Source of the DNA: Viola odorata
Taxonomy: Eukaryota; Streptophyta; Magnoliopsida; Malpighiales; Violaceae
Assembly (NCBI GenBank): GCA_963691705.1
Contig: OY829545.1
Span: 60,261,023 to 60,325,022, forward strand
DNA length: 64,000 bases
Reading direction: 5' to 3'
Shown: one piece after another, positions 11,556 to 23,230 of the stretch
Layout: each line of letters opens with the position of its first letter
How positions within the stretch are numbered: position 1 is the stretch's first letter
Notes under the pieces: generated by a model
The model's database searches: none
The model's input: only the letters and a program-made list of their open reading frames with translations
Told to the model about the DNA's origin: nothing
Made by a program: the position numbers and the translations under genes

Positions 11556-12684
11556 GCATGACCCAGTAAAATCGTAGGAGTGATTCCTGCAAACATCTGT
11601 GTGATCTGTGGAATATTTCTTGTGTTCATTTGTCAATTCTATACTCGCATCTGGTATCTGGTCATTTTCTTCCATTGAATTCTAACACCTTTCTTTCGAA
11701 ATCTAGGCATTCCCTCACTGCACAAGGTAGGAGCATAAACTGAAATACTCTGGAGCACCATAAAAGCCAAACTAAGTACCTAAAACATCCATGCATGGAC
11801 TCCCTTTTCCCATGCCATTCGCACCTCTCCTTGTGGCGACTTATTTTGCCACTGTAGACTGTACAGATTTTTAACAGTTGCACAGTTCTTCATTTTCACA
11901 AATTGCTTTTGTTATGAATTCATGTTTTCCACCTTGTTATTTTATTGTTTGCTGCTTCACAAAGCATTAGGACATGCAACTGTAAGGACTCAGTTTGTTC
12001 TGTTCGATCGAAAGATCTCCCTCCAAATGATTCAAAAATTTCGATAGATTTGGCTGAGATAGGAGAGAGCGGCTTGATGGTGGGAGAGGAAAATGAGACT
12101 CGCTCGTGTTAAGGGCAAGAAGGTCAGAATTGTGAAAGAACTGTGTGGGAAACCGAGAACGACAAGTATTTCCCACACAGAGCTGAAGGCTAGAACGACA
12201 AGTATAGGGGGAAAGAGGGAGTAGTGTTATCCACATACTCATTTAGCGCTGACGGCAAATTCTCTTCAAAGATCATAGAACTGAACTGAAAATTGGAAGA
12301 TGAAGAATATGTTGGATCGCTGACTTGTAAAACTTCTGGTCGTTCAATTCTTATTGATGCAGAGGCGATCCTGCTCCCTAAGCAAGTGTGCATGAAAATC
12401 AATAAGAACTGGATCCAGTAATAGGTAAATTCCATGTATGATGTATCACGTCAGGCTAACGTTGATTTGGCAATCTGGTCAAAACTAAGGTCACTCAACA
12501 AGTATTAAAGTATAAAATTAGCCACAGTAGCTTGCCCAAAATTGGGCAGCCAGACTGCTGAAAAGACCAATTAAGATGTTTTGTATTGATCACTCATGTT
12601 TTGTATTAAGATGTTTAAAAGAAAAGCTTGTTAACTTTTTTTTCAAATAACAATTCTTTACTATATTAGTATATTTATCCATTG
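11556..12684. other. Intergenic; possible exon-like stretches on the minus strand
   Basis: No family is recognised. On the minus strand 12435-12190 is an 81-codon frame with a hydrophobic N terminus (FLLIFMHTCLG) like a signal peptide. On the minus strand about 11675-11550 a frame beginning MEENDQIPDASIEL looks exon-like, but it continues antisense through the APC5 exon. Either could be an old fragment; neither is supported enough to call a gene. Confidence 0.3.
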
Positions 12685-12779
12685 ATAGAAGACAAGGGTG
12701 CAGGACCCCAAACATCATTATAAATGAGGTCAAGAGGAGCAGTAGATGGCAAATGTAGCCGAGATGACTTTCCTAAATG
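12685..12779 (-). mobile_element. Copia integrase remnant
   Basis: The minus-strand translation gives HLGKSSRLHLPSTAP followed by LDLIYNDVWGPAPLSSI. This is the zinc-finger-to-core junction of Copia integrase, with the DVWGPAP motif. Only about 32 codons survive. A 16-bp direct repeat GACCCCAAACATCATT lies at one end of and just beyond the piece (about 12705 and 12780), which suggests slippage or a rejoined break. It is not part of the 5.6-7.2 kb element. Confidence 0.75.
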
Positions 12780-15151
12780 ACCCCAAACATCATTTCTTTT
12801 ACATTTCTTTGGGTGAGATTATTAAATTGATATTAAATTGCTCCTATTTTACCTATAGACAAAAATATTCTTATTATTATAATAATTGAAAAATAGATAA
12901 TAAATGACTACTCTAATTAACCTAAGAAAGCTTAAAAATCAAATCAAATTTTGATTATTTCCGGCATCCAAAAGATTGAGAAATTTGCAAAAGTGTGAAA
13001 TGAGTAATTCTTTGTAAGTCTGCACAACTATTAATTGCAGAGTACAGATTAGGGAAAAAACATATTAAGCTTGTCCAAAGCAAAATTATTTTTTAATATT
13101 AAAGTTAAATATATAATTTCATACTAAGCTTGTCCATTGGATATATATATATATATTTTTTTTTTTTAACAAAGCTATTGGATATTGTTCAGTGCAAATA
13201 AGATTGGGTTTCCCCTGTAAAAAAATCTCCTGTAACTCAATCCATGAACATGGTCCTTCAATTCTAACAATTTTGTCTTCTTGTCATTTTAGGGTCCGAA
13301 TTAGAAATAGTGGCCCAAAATATGATGCTCTCGAGCTTTTTTGTTGGACCATATTAGTAGTTGTAAGTCTTTATTTTAAAAAATCAGACATCAATTGCTG
13401 ATGAGTGTAAAAGTTAAAACAGTCCTTCTCTTTTATAAAAAAATCCAACTTATCATTAGTTTAGAGCTCAAAACATTAGTATGATAAATGGGTGGAAGGA
13501 AAGGGAGCAAAGAAAATGGGTAAAAGATAAAACATGGAATATGAAATGAAAATAAGAAGGAAAAAAGAATCACATAAAGTAGCAGAAGAAAAAACTTTAT
13601 CGCTCTTAAAAGTTTCGGTTCAAATTTGAAATAATCAGCACCAAATATGGTGTGATTGGATTACCGAATGGTCTCAATATAAAAATAAAAATAAAAGTAG
13701 TGTAGCTCGTATGGTGTTGATTTTAAGAAACCACTGTGTTTTAGAACATGAAGGATTTTGTCCAACTAACCATTCCATCAAAAATGTAATAGAAAAAACA
13801 TAAGCCATTAATGCCATGGAGATGAACCAAAGATTAATAACATTACCATGCTTTCACATGCAAGAGGGAAACAAAATATTTGACTGTCAGCTTTTTTACA
13901 TAAAGATCATATCTTGAAAAAATACAAGGACTCGATGCAAAGAAAATCTGAAAAGCAAACAAAAACTCTAATCCTTGACACTGTTCATTTCAAAGTATTA
14001 TACTCCCAGTTGATAGTTGATACCAACCAATCCCTAGACTAACTCATTCTTGAGAACAATCGAAAGAGTTTTAGACCCGTAAAATGAACGTTATAATTTC
14101 ACTGGATAGGGTAAGTACATCCGCTAGCACTTTCTAATATTGGAGAAGAATTCGGAATTTTCAGATTCTTCTGATCAAGTATGTATCCCTAGTCGTCCAT
14201 TAAAGTAACAATCACATCACTCAAGTATCAGCAGTTAAATAATTGTAATGTAACAATCACATCACTCAAGCACAAGTTCAAGACAAACGAATTCAAAATT
14301 TTAATTAATTTCCTAGAACTATTTGGTTTTTAAGTTTTAACAACTGCAGAAGAGATGGCACTCGATACAATAGCAGCCAGAGATAAAAGGAAGGAATCTG
14401 GAAACCCAGAAGTCCTTGCACCCTGCAGTCCTCAGGGCAGGGAGCAAATTAAGGCAGAGTAGCAATTCATGTTGATTCTGGGCTACGTACGAGGCAAGGA
14501 AATTAAATTTTATCCAAATAGTAGTTCAATATTGTAAGCATGTTATGCGCTAAAAATATTCACGCCTTCATAAAAGACCCTTCTTTTATCGTTGACATTT
14601 TTTTTTAGATGTTATATTTCTAACCCTCTCACGTTCTTTAGTAGCTATGTTTTTTTCAGACCGGTAACTTACATATGTGCACCAGCAACTACTTAATTTT
14701 GGTGGGAGAGCCACCCACTTTGGGTCAACATGCTTGAACAGGACTAGTCTCCTGCCCGAAAGGAGCAAAGAGGACACCGAGGGAAACATTCATATTAAGA
14801 AATGAGCAAATTTGTTCCAGACCCATCTAAAGCATGTCACCGGAAGCATTATTTACTGATTTCAAGAGACTTTCTTTTGTCAAGAGCTGAACTGAAAAAT
14901 AACTTTAACATCTAATAACTCATATTTTTTAAGGGAAATAAAAGGAAAAGAAAAAAAATCAACAAAGCATTCTACTTTCATGTATCATATATATGTTATT
15001 AAAGTACCCCTGCCATTGGCATCCCTGAGGCAGCCAAAGGATGTTTCAACTCCCATGCTGCATGAAAAGATGAAGAAGGCTCCAAACAACACAGTGGAAG
15101 CGGAAATATCTAATCCAGTCTACACAGATAGAAATAAGAAAAGTAAATTAC
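12780..15151. other. Intergenic, no gene recognised
   Basis: AT-rich sequence with a (TA)n/T run near 13140-13168. Short frames at 13192-13401 (+), 14586-14789 (-) and 14980-15237 (+) have no recognisable domain, and the last overlaps the end of the transporter pseudogene antisense. Nothing else is supported. Confidence 0.45.
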
Positions 15152-17006
15152 CTTTACAATATTGCCAGCATATTTCATCAGCCACGAAACCAACAAACCA
15201 GTGGATCCAAGATTTAGAACTACCATCCATGTTATAATACTGTAGCCGTTGAAAAGGCGCTGCCACCAAAATCCATTCTCAAATCCACCTCTGAAATCAT
15301 TCATGATAAGTCGTGCCATGTTGAATATCACGCCGAATTTGAAAAGGGAAGAACAAACCTAAAAATTAGCAACAGAAAAGATGAACCTTGAGACATCATA
15401 TCAAGCAGAGCTAGCTAGAAATACCAACAAAAGAGACTAACGAAATCATCAACTAATAAACCATGATAAAATTATGAACCTGAGTAATACATTGCAAGTT
15501 TAAACAGCATGTAAACAGAGCTGGATTAGGAACAATTACAGGAAATACAGGGATGTGAAGGTCTAAAGTCTTGGAGGACATCCGGGTGGGGATTGGTGCA
15601 GAGAATTATAATGCAAAGAAATCCACTCAGACCATGAGGAGAAAAAGTTGTTGAGTGGAGAAAAGATACCTACGTATACATGTTCTGCCAATACAAGCTA
15701 TCGTTGTTCTTCTTCATGAGAAACTCTGTGTACACACCTGCCAGTGCTGATAAACAGGCAGATAGGGCACCTAACATATAGCCTTGAATTGGAGCTGAAA
15801 ATAGCGAATCACAAGAAGTTGCTCCACAGCCTTTAATCTGTAGCAAAAGGGAACTCCCCCCCAAAAAAACAGAAAGTATAACCAATTAATTGTCTTTATG
15901 TATATAGGGATAAGGAGGGTCCAAAAGATAACTTGGTAGAAAATTATAATCATGAAAAGTTATATCCGGATAAGGTACAAGGATCATGAGTTAAAAGCAC
16001 GAATCTCAATAAGACACAAGAAAAGGCAGTTCTAACTATCACCTGGCTAGTGGTCGTCCCAACAGCTAATAGAACGATAGCCATCCACTAGAGATTAGAT
16101 AGTTTCCTCTTCAAGAATAATCTTAAGCATGGAAATGTCAGATAATTAGTACTGATGAAACACTAAATTTATTCAAAAGCTTCACTAATAAAGAATGCTA
16201 GAAATCCTAAAATAAAAACAAACGCCAAATAGGCACCTGAATAGTATGCCAGTGGTAACAATCTTCAAATTACCCATTATCTGATACGTAGATGTGTCCA
16301 CGTATGTCAGCGTGGCATACTGAACATTGTTATGAATCAGATATATGATTGAAGGAATGGGATACAAGCGCACACTCTTCCATTCCATAGTCATCCTTGG
16401 AGACGGCGACGTCTTGCATTCTCTCCATAGAAGTAAACCAGAAACGACCAGCTGCAGTTAAACAGATTAGTTAAAGACCATTCTAGCAATGATGTACTAT
16501 CTACTCAAGAAAGATTTAACTAAGAATACCTTAAAAACTTCAGCAAGAAATGGTATGGTTGCATAGTCGTACAAATACTAGAGTTGTCAAAATTCCCTGT
16601 CAGAGAAAAGAACAATTTAGAATTGAAAATTTGATAATAATGTAGGTAATCAGACATTAGAGAACTTTCCAAAATAATGCATCGATTACAATTCCAATCC
16701 TATCAACTATTAATTACGCAAACACCAACTAGCCATTACTCCACAGAATTGAAAAAGGCAAGTTCAATCATACACTTCAAAACGAAAAACAAAATTAAGA
16801 AAACAAAAAACGAGCGCACAAGCTTCGATCTGACAATTACTTCTACAGTTCATTTTCCACATCTCGCTCAGATTTTAAGAAACTAAACTGGAGAGAAAGA
16901 GCGGTAAATGAGAAAGTGGATCTAAGCGCGTGGAGAGTGAACGAAGTGACTGAGCGGTACTGACCTGAGAGCTGGTGAGAAGCAAAGCGACGATGTACCA
17001 CTCCAT
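15152..17006 (-). pseudogene. CMP-sialic acid transporter-like (nucleotide-sugar transporter), broken
   Basis: The source gene belongs to the Golgi nucleotide-sugar transporter family, closest by recognition to the Arabidopsis CMP-sialic acid transporter-like At5g41760 type. Minus-strand exons are 17006-16965 (MEWYIVALLLTSSQ), about 16605-16535 (GILTTL...YDYATIPFLAEVFK), 16451-16237 (VRLYPIPSIIYLIHNNVQYA and TYQIMGNLKIVTTGILF), about 16105-16040 (FLKRKLSNL..WMAIVLLAVG), 15837-15674 (KGCGATSCDSLFSAPIQGY) and about 15350-15152 (FNMARLIMNDFRGGFE to LVSWLMKYAGNIVK). Lesions: the second exon has lost part of its coding sequence and changes frame, and the fourth has TAG at 16088-16090 where the family has Gln before Trp. 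The last exon with the terminal membrane helices is not found. It lies antisense between the two halves of RBR. Confidence 0.9.
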
Positions 17007-17399
17007 CGTGCTCTATGGTTCGGTGGTCACAGTCTGCTCCCCTTTCGCTTTTATGATGATGTCATAGTCAAATCTCCATCTTCAAGAATCAAAACCTCGC
17101 GCTGCTGCCATTGTTAAAACTTGAAATAATCCACAGTCGAAGTTTTGTGTTTCGCTGTCGTACTACGGGAAAATTCTCGTTGCACCTAAAGCCCAGTGGG
17201 TTTGAGTGAGGCAACTTTAGCCCATAGGCACAGTTCTATTTTTATTATCAATAGACAATTAAAAAAAAGAAATAAGAATAACAATCTATCTATAGTACGT
17301 GTAAAGTTAAGACGCAAAAAATTGTTTAAAATTTTATATAATCATGTCATATCCAGGAATTATTTTCAGGAGGCGGGGGCGCTCCGAATTTATTTTTTT
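17007..17399. other. Presumed promoter side of the transporter pseudogene; nothing specific seen
   Basis: This is the 5' flank of the minus-strand transporter copy. No TATA box or other element stands out with confidence. Confidence 0.35.
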
Positions 17400-17680
17400 T
17401 AGTATTTTAAAGGAAAGACAAACGAGCTAAATGAAAAATTAAAAAAATACTTAAAAGTATATGTATCCGTCACTAAATAACAAATATTTAAATAAATTTA
17501 ACAAAAAGATAAATAAGAAGACAATATAGGAAAAAATTAATTAGGTTTGTCAAACACTAATACCTCGAGACCAAAATATAATTTGAAGTTAATTAATGCT
17601 ATCACAATTACCAAGTTTAGTTTATTTATAAATATGAACCCAAAAGTAAATAAGTTAGTACAATTTCATTTAGACAAATT
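17400..17680 (-). repeat. Dispersed repeat, copy 1 of 2 (partner 47055-47355)
   Basis: The reverse complement of this block matches 47055-47355 over most of its length, with substitutions and small indels. Shared landmarks are AAACGAGC/GCTCGCTT at one end, TACCTCGAGACCA / TGGTCTCGAGGTA in the middle and GAACCCAAAAGTAAAT / ATTTACTTTTGGGTTC near the other end. It is probably an old non-autonomous element. Confidence 0.75.
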
Positions 17681-17692
17681 TAAAAAGAGGGG

Positions 17693-17757
17693 TGTATGAA
17701 TCGAACACGCAACCGTCTAATATGGAGTGAGACACACAATCATTGCGCCACACATTC
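17693..17757 (-). pseudogene. Degenerate tRNA-Trp(CCA)-like sequence
   Basis: The minus strand reads GTGGCGCAATG (A-box region), an anticodon loop CTCCATA with anticodon CCA, and GGTTGCGTGTTCGATTC (B-box/T arm), all matching plant nuclear tRNA-Trp. The D arm is altered, and the acceptor stem ends do not pair. It is a pseudogene or the head of a tRNA-derived SINE rather than a working tRNA. Confidence 0.7.
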
Positions 17758-18040
17758 TATTGATTGATAAAAGGGTGAATTTTAGTTAAAGCTTTAAGGT
17801 AATTTTTTTTTATTAGGTTCGTGGGCTAGATCCTCCCCTGGTCATATCAATATTTAAATTTATTCTAAACTTTCCGCGTGGCTTTTATTTTCTTAAGAAA
17901 TATTAAACAAATTATCAATATTTTTTTTCATTTAATACTCTAATTAGATTAATTTTAATATGACTTTAATGTTTCCAAGTGTTATTTAAATCTCATCTAC
18001 AAATGTAACCAAAAAGAGCTTTTGTTTTCTCACCATTAAT

Positions 18041-18275
18041 CTTATTTAATACTAATATTCATTTCTTATTAGTTTTGTTATATTAAATTTATTTTATTTT
18101 TAATAAATTATATTATATTAAGTATTTCAACTATTTAGTCAATGTAGAATTTCAAATGACATCTAAGTCTTATATTCATTACCTATTAATTTTATTACAT
18201 TAAATATAAATTTAATAAATTATACTATTAAATTAATCATGCCAACTATTTGGTAATTTTAAATAACATCCAACT
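18041..18275. repeat. AT-rich tandem duplication abutting the RBR C-terminal fragment
   Basis: Two diverged copies of about 110-125 bp share TATTCATT(T/A)C.TATTA.TTTT and CAACTATTT.GT..AT. The second copy runs directly into RBR coding sequence at about 18276, so this boundary is the 5' breakpoint of the C-terminal RBR piece. Confidence 0.6.
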
Positions 18276-20273
18276 CCATCTCTGGATGCTATAGCCTTGC
18301 ACATCAACTTCGATTCTGGAGGCTTGCCTCCTGTGCCTTCTTTGCAAAAGCATGAAGCCAGTCCAGGTAGCTTTTTTCGCTTTAAATGAGAAGGGTTTTA
18401 AGATTTGATAGTAGCTCAAATTGACCTTAGTTATATAACAAGAGTTCTGCATCATTTCTCAGGTCAGAACATGGATACCAGGTCTCCAAAGAGACCAAGC
18501 ACAGACTACCGTAGTGTGCTAGTAGAGCGCAACTCCTTTACGTCACCGATGAAGGATCGCCTTCTGGGTAACCTTAAATCAAAGCTACCACCACCTCCTT
18601 TGCACTCTGCATTTGCCAGGTGATTATGATTATTTTAGGAGATGTCTAGGGGATTTTTTTTTTATGGTTTGTCACTGTTATTTATGCTTTTTATTTACAA
18701 GTTCTGTTCTTGGGTATTTGAATCAGTCCAACACGTCCAAACCCTGGAGGGGGAGGGGAAACATGTGCAGAAACTGGGATCAATATTTTCTTTGGCAAGG
18801 TAATGGGACAGTCGTAGTATCTTATTTCTTTGTTAGCATACTAGTGGAGTTCCAAGTATTTAAGTAGTTCAATAAAATTTTAGATGCAAGTTTAGCTGGA
18901 TTGGCTTGGTTGATTGGGCGGAGCAAGACCTCAAGCTCTAATTAGATGTGTCTTTGCTTTTTCCTGTCCCCCCACCCCCCAAACGTGCCTTGACATTTAG
19001 ATATGTTCACTTATTGGTGTTTTATATCAATGTAGAAAACTCTTATGTATTAATGTTTGTTCTTTCTGAAGGCATTCTCATTACGTACATGCACTTTTTT
19101 TGGAGAACCAATGTTTGTGTCATTGCATATGCTATAAGCTTCAATATATAGTTTGTTAATCTGTTTTAATCATTCATGTACATTGTACTGGATTTTTTTA
19201 TGGTATTTGGAGATCAATATTACTGCATGAATTGTCTGTGTTAAATTTCATTGTTGTTTGATGCCAGAGGCATCAATGTATAATTAACTTAGTTATGTCC
19301 ATCTCTAGAGGAGTTTTCCTTGGGTGGTCAATTTATTGAATGTCATTGTTTTTTTGACACTTTGAAGTGCTACTTATATTGTTTGGTTTATATATGTTCC
19401 AAACTTACATCTTTTGTGTTGCTTCTTTGCTCAGATTAATAAATTGGCTGCTGTTAGAATCAATGGTATGGTCAAAAGGCTACAACAGTCTCAGCAGCAT
19501 ATTAGAGAGAATGTTTATGGTCTTTTTCAACAAATACTTAGTCAGCAGACGTCTCTCTTCTTTAACCGTCACATTGACCAGATTATGTTACGTTGCTTCT
19601 ACGGAGTTGCTAAGGTTTGTGGTTGATGATGTGACTTTTCTTTTTGGGATGGCCAAGTAAATTTTGAGTTGGCTGTTGACTGCCTGATTTGATTTCACTT
19701 CCCATGCACTGTTTTTATTACAGATTTTGAAAGCTAACTTAACCTTCAAGGAGATCATTTACAATTATAGAAAGCAGCCACAATTTAAACCCCAGGTATT
19801 CCGCAACGTGTTTGTCGATTGGTCATCAGCACGGCACAAGGGGGTATGTTCTCTAATGTATCTACTCTATTTACGGTCATTTTTGTGTGCAGAGTTTTAA
19901 CTTTTAACTCCTTAAATGGTCAACAGAGAACAGGGCAGGATCATGTGGATATAATTTCATTTTACAATGAGATTTTTATTCCTGTTGTAAAGCCTCTGCC
20001 GGTGGAAGTTGGGTCCGCGGGAACAACAATGAAGGCTCAGGTTACTGAAGTGATCAATAATAATAAGGATGGTATACTCCTTGGTTTATTATTTTAAACT
20101 TGCTTCCCTTGCAATTGCTATTGAAAGCCATTGCTTAAGATTCTATCCTGTTCTCTTTTGGGTTATTATTAGGTCCAAGCCCTTCATCCCCTTTTCCAAG
20201 CCTCCCTGACATGTCCCCTAAGAAGTTATCTGCTGCACATAATGTGTATGTCTCTCTATTGGGGACATCTAAG
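18276..20273 (+). pseudogene. RBR: RBR, C-terminal exons (B-pocket tail onward), fragment
   Basis: Exons are about 18276-18366 ([19 protein letters not shown]), 18463-18619 ([20 protein letters not shown]), 18727-18799 ([20 protein letters not shown]), 19435-19614 ([20 protein letters not shown] through [21 protein letters not shown]), 19724-19843 ([20 protein letters not shown]), 19927-20071 (DHVDIISFYNEIFIPVVKP) and 20173-20273 ([18 protein letters not shown]). This is the B-pocket end and the start of the C-terminal domain of a plant retinoblastoma protein. Frames stay open through these exons. The first exon starts inside coding sequence at an abrupt junction, and the last 80 or so residues after [11 protein letters not shown] are missing. 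The exons for the A pocket, spacer and most of the B pocket are not found anywhere in the window. Confidence 0.93.
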
Positions 20274-20394
20274 GTATGTGTCTACCTTCTAGCCATTACA
20301 GTTGAACTCGACTGCATGCTCATATTCCATGCTGAAGAATTGATTGACCTTACATTTCTCAAGTCCCTGTTAATGGTTTCATGAGTTTGAATGT

Positions 20395-20528
20395 GCCGCA
20401 TCTGTTTTTCTTACCAAGCCCAAATCCCTAGCCTCTGTCTCTCTTCCCTCTCCTCATCCCTCATCCCTCTCCTCTCCTCGACCAAATCCCTATTTTTGGA
20501 CTGTGAACGGCGCAATTTTGTAGTTCAG
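20395..20528 (+). other. CT-rich 5' UTR-like exon with a donor site
   Basis: A strongly pyrimidine-rich stretch (CTCTTCCCTCTCCTCATCCC and similar) ends TTGTAGTTCAG before GTAATC, like a leader exon followed by a 5' UTR intron. It lies between the RBR tail and the primase exon. Which gene it came from is not clear. Confidence 0.35.
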
Positions 20529-21014
20529 GTAATCATTTTATTTATTGCTGGTTATTTTTCTTCAATGGAAAACATATATAGCAATGATTTCTTTAAATTA
20601 CTGTTTTGATTGAAGAGTTGGGTTTCTTATAAATTACTTCAAGGATAAATTGCAAAGAGTTTAGCTAACCAGTTGGCCTCTTTAATTTTTGCTTCATTAG
20701 CTTTTCTTCTTTTACATTTGCTATTGCTCTTGCTTCTCAGACACCTGAACTGGCACTTAGAACCTCATCTGAATTCTTTAGAAACTGAAGGCAAATAAAA
20801 TTCTGTTTCACTTATTTTTGAAGTGGAAGTTTGGGTCATAATCTGCAGTAGTAGTTCATTCTTCTCTTCATACCTCTGATTCTGATTTGTTTTCCTTGCT
20901 TTTCATTTTCCTTTTGGCTGCTGATGCTACATTCTACAAGGTTGGATTCCATTTTCTTGGTTACTTCAGTTTATTTGCATATGGTCTGCTGTCTAAGCTA
21001 TCTATTATTTGAAG

Positions 21015-21098
21015 GTGCAATTTGAAGAAGTTCCAGAACTTGTAGCTGGGCGTAGAGTTTTCATCTGTAAGGGGTATGCTTATGTTGCTACGAATCAG
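21015..21098 (+). pseudogene. DNA primase large subunit (PRIM2-like), single exon
   Basis: An 84-bp exon bounded by AG before 21015 and GT after 21098 encodes 28 residues containing VPELVAGRRVFICKGYAYVA. This matches the conserved segment of eukaryotic primase large subunit, which helps the Pol-alpha primase start Okazaki fragments. It is in frame and uninterrupted, but no other primase exon is visible on either side. It is a lone captured exon with intron flanks. Confidence 0.75.
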
Positions 21099-22149
21099 GT
21101 ATCATGAATTCTATTTATACCCCAATTACTTGTTGCAGTCTTGTTGATTAAATTGGTCTAAGTTTCTTGAGGATTGTTCTCCGGCCAGGCAATTTTAAGA
21201 AATAGGGCTTAGAGTACAATTAATCTGCTACTGTCTTGTCTGTGTTTTTTGCTTAGAAATCTTCATCGTTGGCTCTAAGTAATATATGTAGAATTTGAGT
21301 AGGCCAAATTACGGATTGCATTCTTTTAGCTTGGGTTTGTTTCCCCTTAAAGCCTCTAAAGTATATATGCTTTTCAGTTACCTTCTGTAGGTTTAATTTT
21401 CTTTTCAATTTGACATATTTATCTGATTTTGGTGCTTAACGGGTCAAGCATCGGTATTTTGAGTTACAAGTCCTGCACTGAGAAAAGTGAAACTTAAAGC
21501 AAATAATTTGATGTGTTGTCATTAGAGTATTATATTTGCTTGTACATCAAACTATAAAGCAGTTGATTAGAGACATGTACTATACGTGCAAAGTACTACC
21601 TTCTTTAATCAGAGGATACCCTGGATGTATTCCAAATCAATTTCAATTGTGAAGGTGCCATGAAACTTGCTAAGCAATAATGATGAAGTGCTTTCTTTCA
21701 AAGTACAGAAAGCTATATTGATTTCTTTCTAAATAAAGTAAGTTATATTGATTTAAGCCACGTACCATATGTGTATAGTACTAACTTCGTTAATCATGGA
21801 GTACCTAGATTTATTCTAAACCAACTTCAATGGTGAAGGTGCCATGAAACTTTCTAAGCAATATTGATGAAATGCTTTCTTACAAAGTAAAGAAAGCTAT
21901 ATTGGTTTCCTGGCACAAAGCCTTTTGGCTTTGGGTGCCATTGTTGTGACAACTTTTGGCGCAAATGTCTATTTTGATATTTATGATGAAATCATTCTAT
22001 GATTCTTTTGTAATGCTTGAGACTAAAATGGTGAAACGAAGCTTCCAAATGCTTATAAATCTTTCTGCTGTGCAAAACTTCAAGGCAATTGCTTTTGTCA
22101 AAAGCGCTAGAATAACATATATCCGGAAAAAGTGCTGGTTTTGGCCTTT
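21099..22149. repeat. Non-coding, with a tandem duplication of about 185 bp (21563-21912)
   Basis: Two diverged copies, about 21563-21746 and 21750-21912, share GTGAAGGTGCCATGAAACTT, CTAAGCAATA.TGATGAA and GAAAGCTATATTG. The rest of the stretch has no exon or element I can name. Confidence 0.6.
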
Positions 22150-22387
22150 CTTGTGCTACATTTTTTTATCGAACTTCCTTGTGATAAACCGAAGGCCTAG
22201 AGGGGGGGTGGTGAATAGGCAATAATAGACAATAATAAATCTAACACAAATTGTAAATAATTTGAGTGCGGAAATAGAATGTAAAAACACAAGTATGTAT
22301 AGTGGTTCCAATTCCTCAATGAATTGTACTCCACTACCTAAGAGTCCTCCTCTTAGGATTTTCTAACAAAGATCACCTTGTTATTTA

Positions 22388-22560
22388 CCTTGAGTTTTTA
22401 CGGGTTCAACTCAAACCTTACACCTTGGTTTTTCCGGGCTCAACCAATAAACCTTACACTTGGTTTTTGCTAAGGGCTCAACCAACAAACCTTACACTTG
22501 GTTTTTGCTAAGGGCTCAACCAACAAACCTTACAATGTGATTTTTGCGGGCTCAATCACA
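22388..22560. repeat. 35-38-bp tandem repeat inside the insertion
   Basis: Units contain CCTTACACTTGGTTTTTGC and GGGCTCAACCAACAAA, with starts near 22417, 22452, 22490 and 22528. The second and third are identical. Outer units are diverged. Confidence 0.8.
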
Positions 22561-22969
22561 ACCTATAACAATCAAGTTTTACTTTGACAAGAAGATGATT
22601 AAATAGCAACACAATTGGTGTACAAATAAACTATGTATGATTCAATAATCAACACCAATAAATGAACAAGAATACCTCAAAGTTACCTCAGAAAGAAACC
22701 CAAAACAAGCTTGACAAAGTGACGCAAGAAGGATTGAAATCGTTGTGAAAATATTTGCGTTGTAAAAACTGATTTTGGTAAGCTTGTAAAATGTGATTTT
22801 GTGTAAAAGGGTTTCTAGTGTTTCTTGTTCTTCCTTGTTGTTTTCTAACTCATCTAGGATGAGTATTTATAAGGTTTGACAAAGGGAAGATCGGACAAGA
22901 GAGTATGGGGACAAAAAGAACCGTTTTAAGTGGACAAAGTGACTGTTGGAACTTGTCTGCTTCTTAACG

Positions 22970-23230
22970 TGATCACGGTTAGGAGTAACCGTGATTACGG
23001 TTAGGACGAGCTCCTCAAGCCTTTTGAAAAAACTAGCCGTTAGACTGACGTGATTCACGTTTAGGCCTAACCGTGATCACGGTTGCTTAACCGTGATCAC
23101 GTTAAACCCCTTAACGTGATTCACGTTACTCTCGGATGTTAAAATCGTTTTGACACACCTTAACCGTGATCACGGTAAGAGAAAATATCTCACCGTGATT
23201 CACGTTAACCCTAAACGTGATTCACGTTTA
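22970..23230. repeat. Array of CGTGATCACG / CGTGATTCACG palindromes
   Basis: About ten short dyads alternate between AACCGTGATCACGGTT-type (perfect 16-bp palindrome) and AACGTGATTCACGTT-type (palindrome with a central odd base), spread over 260 bp inside the insertion. Spacing is irregular, so this is not a simple tandem repeat. Confidence 0.8.

Noticed and set aside
11337..11675. 112-codon minus-strand open frame
   Set aside because: Most of it is antisense to the APC5 exon, which has clear family identity on the plus strand.
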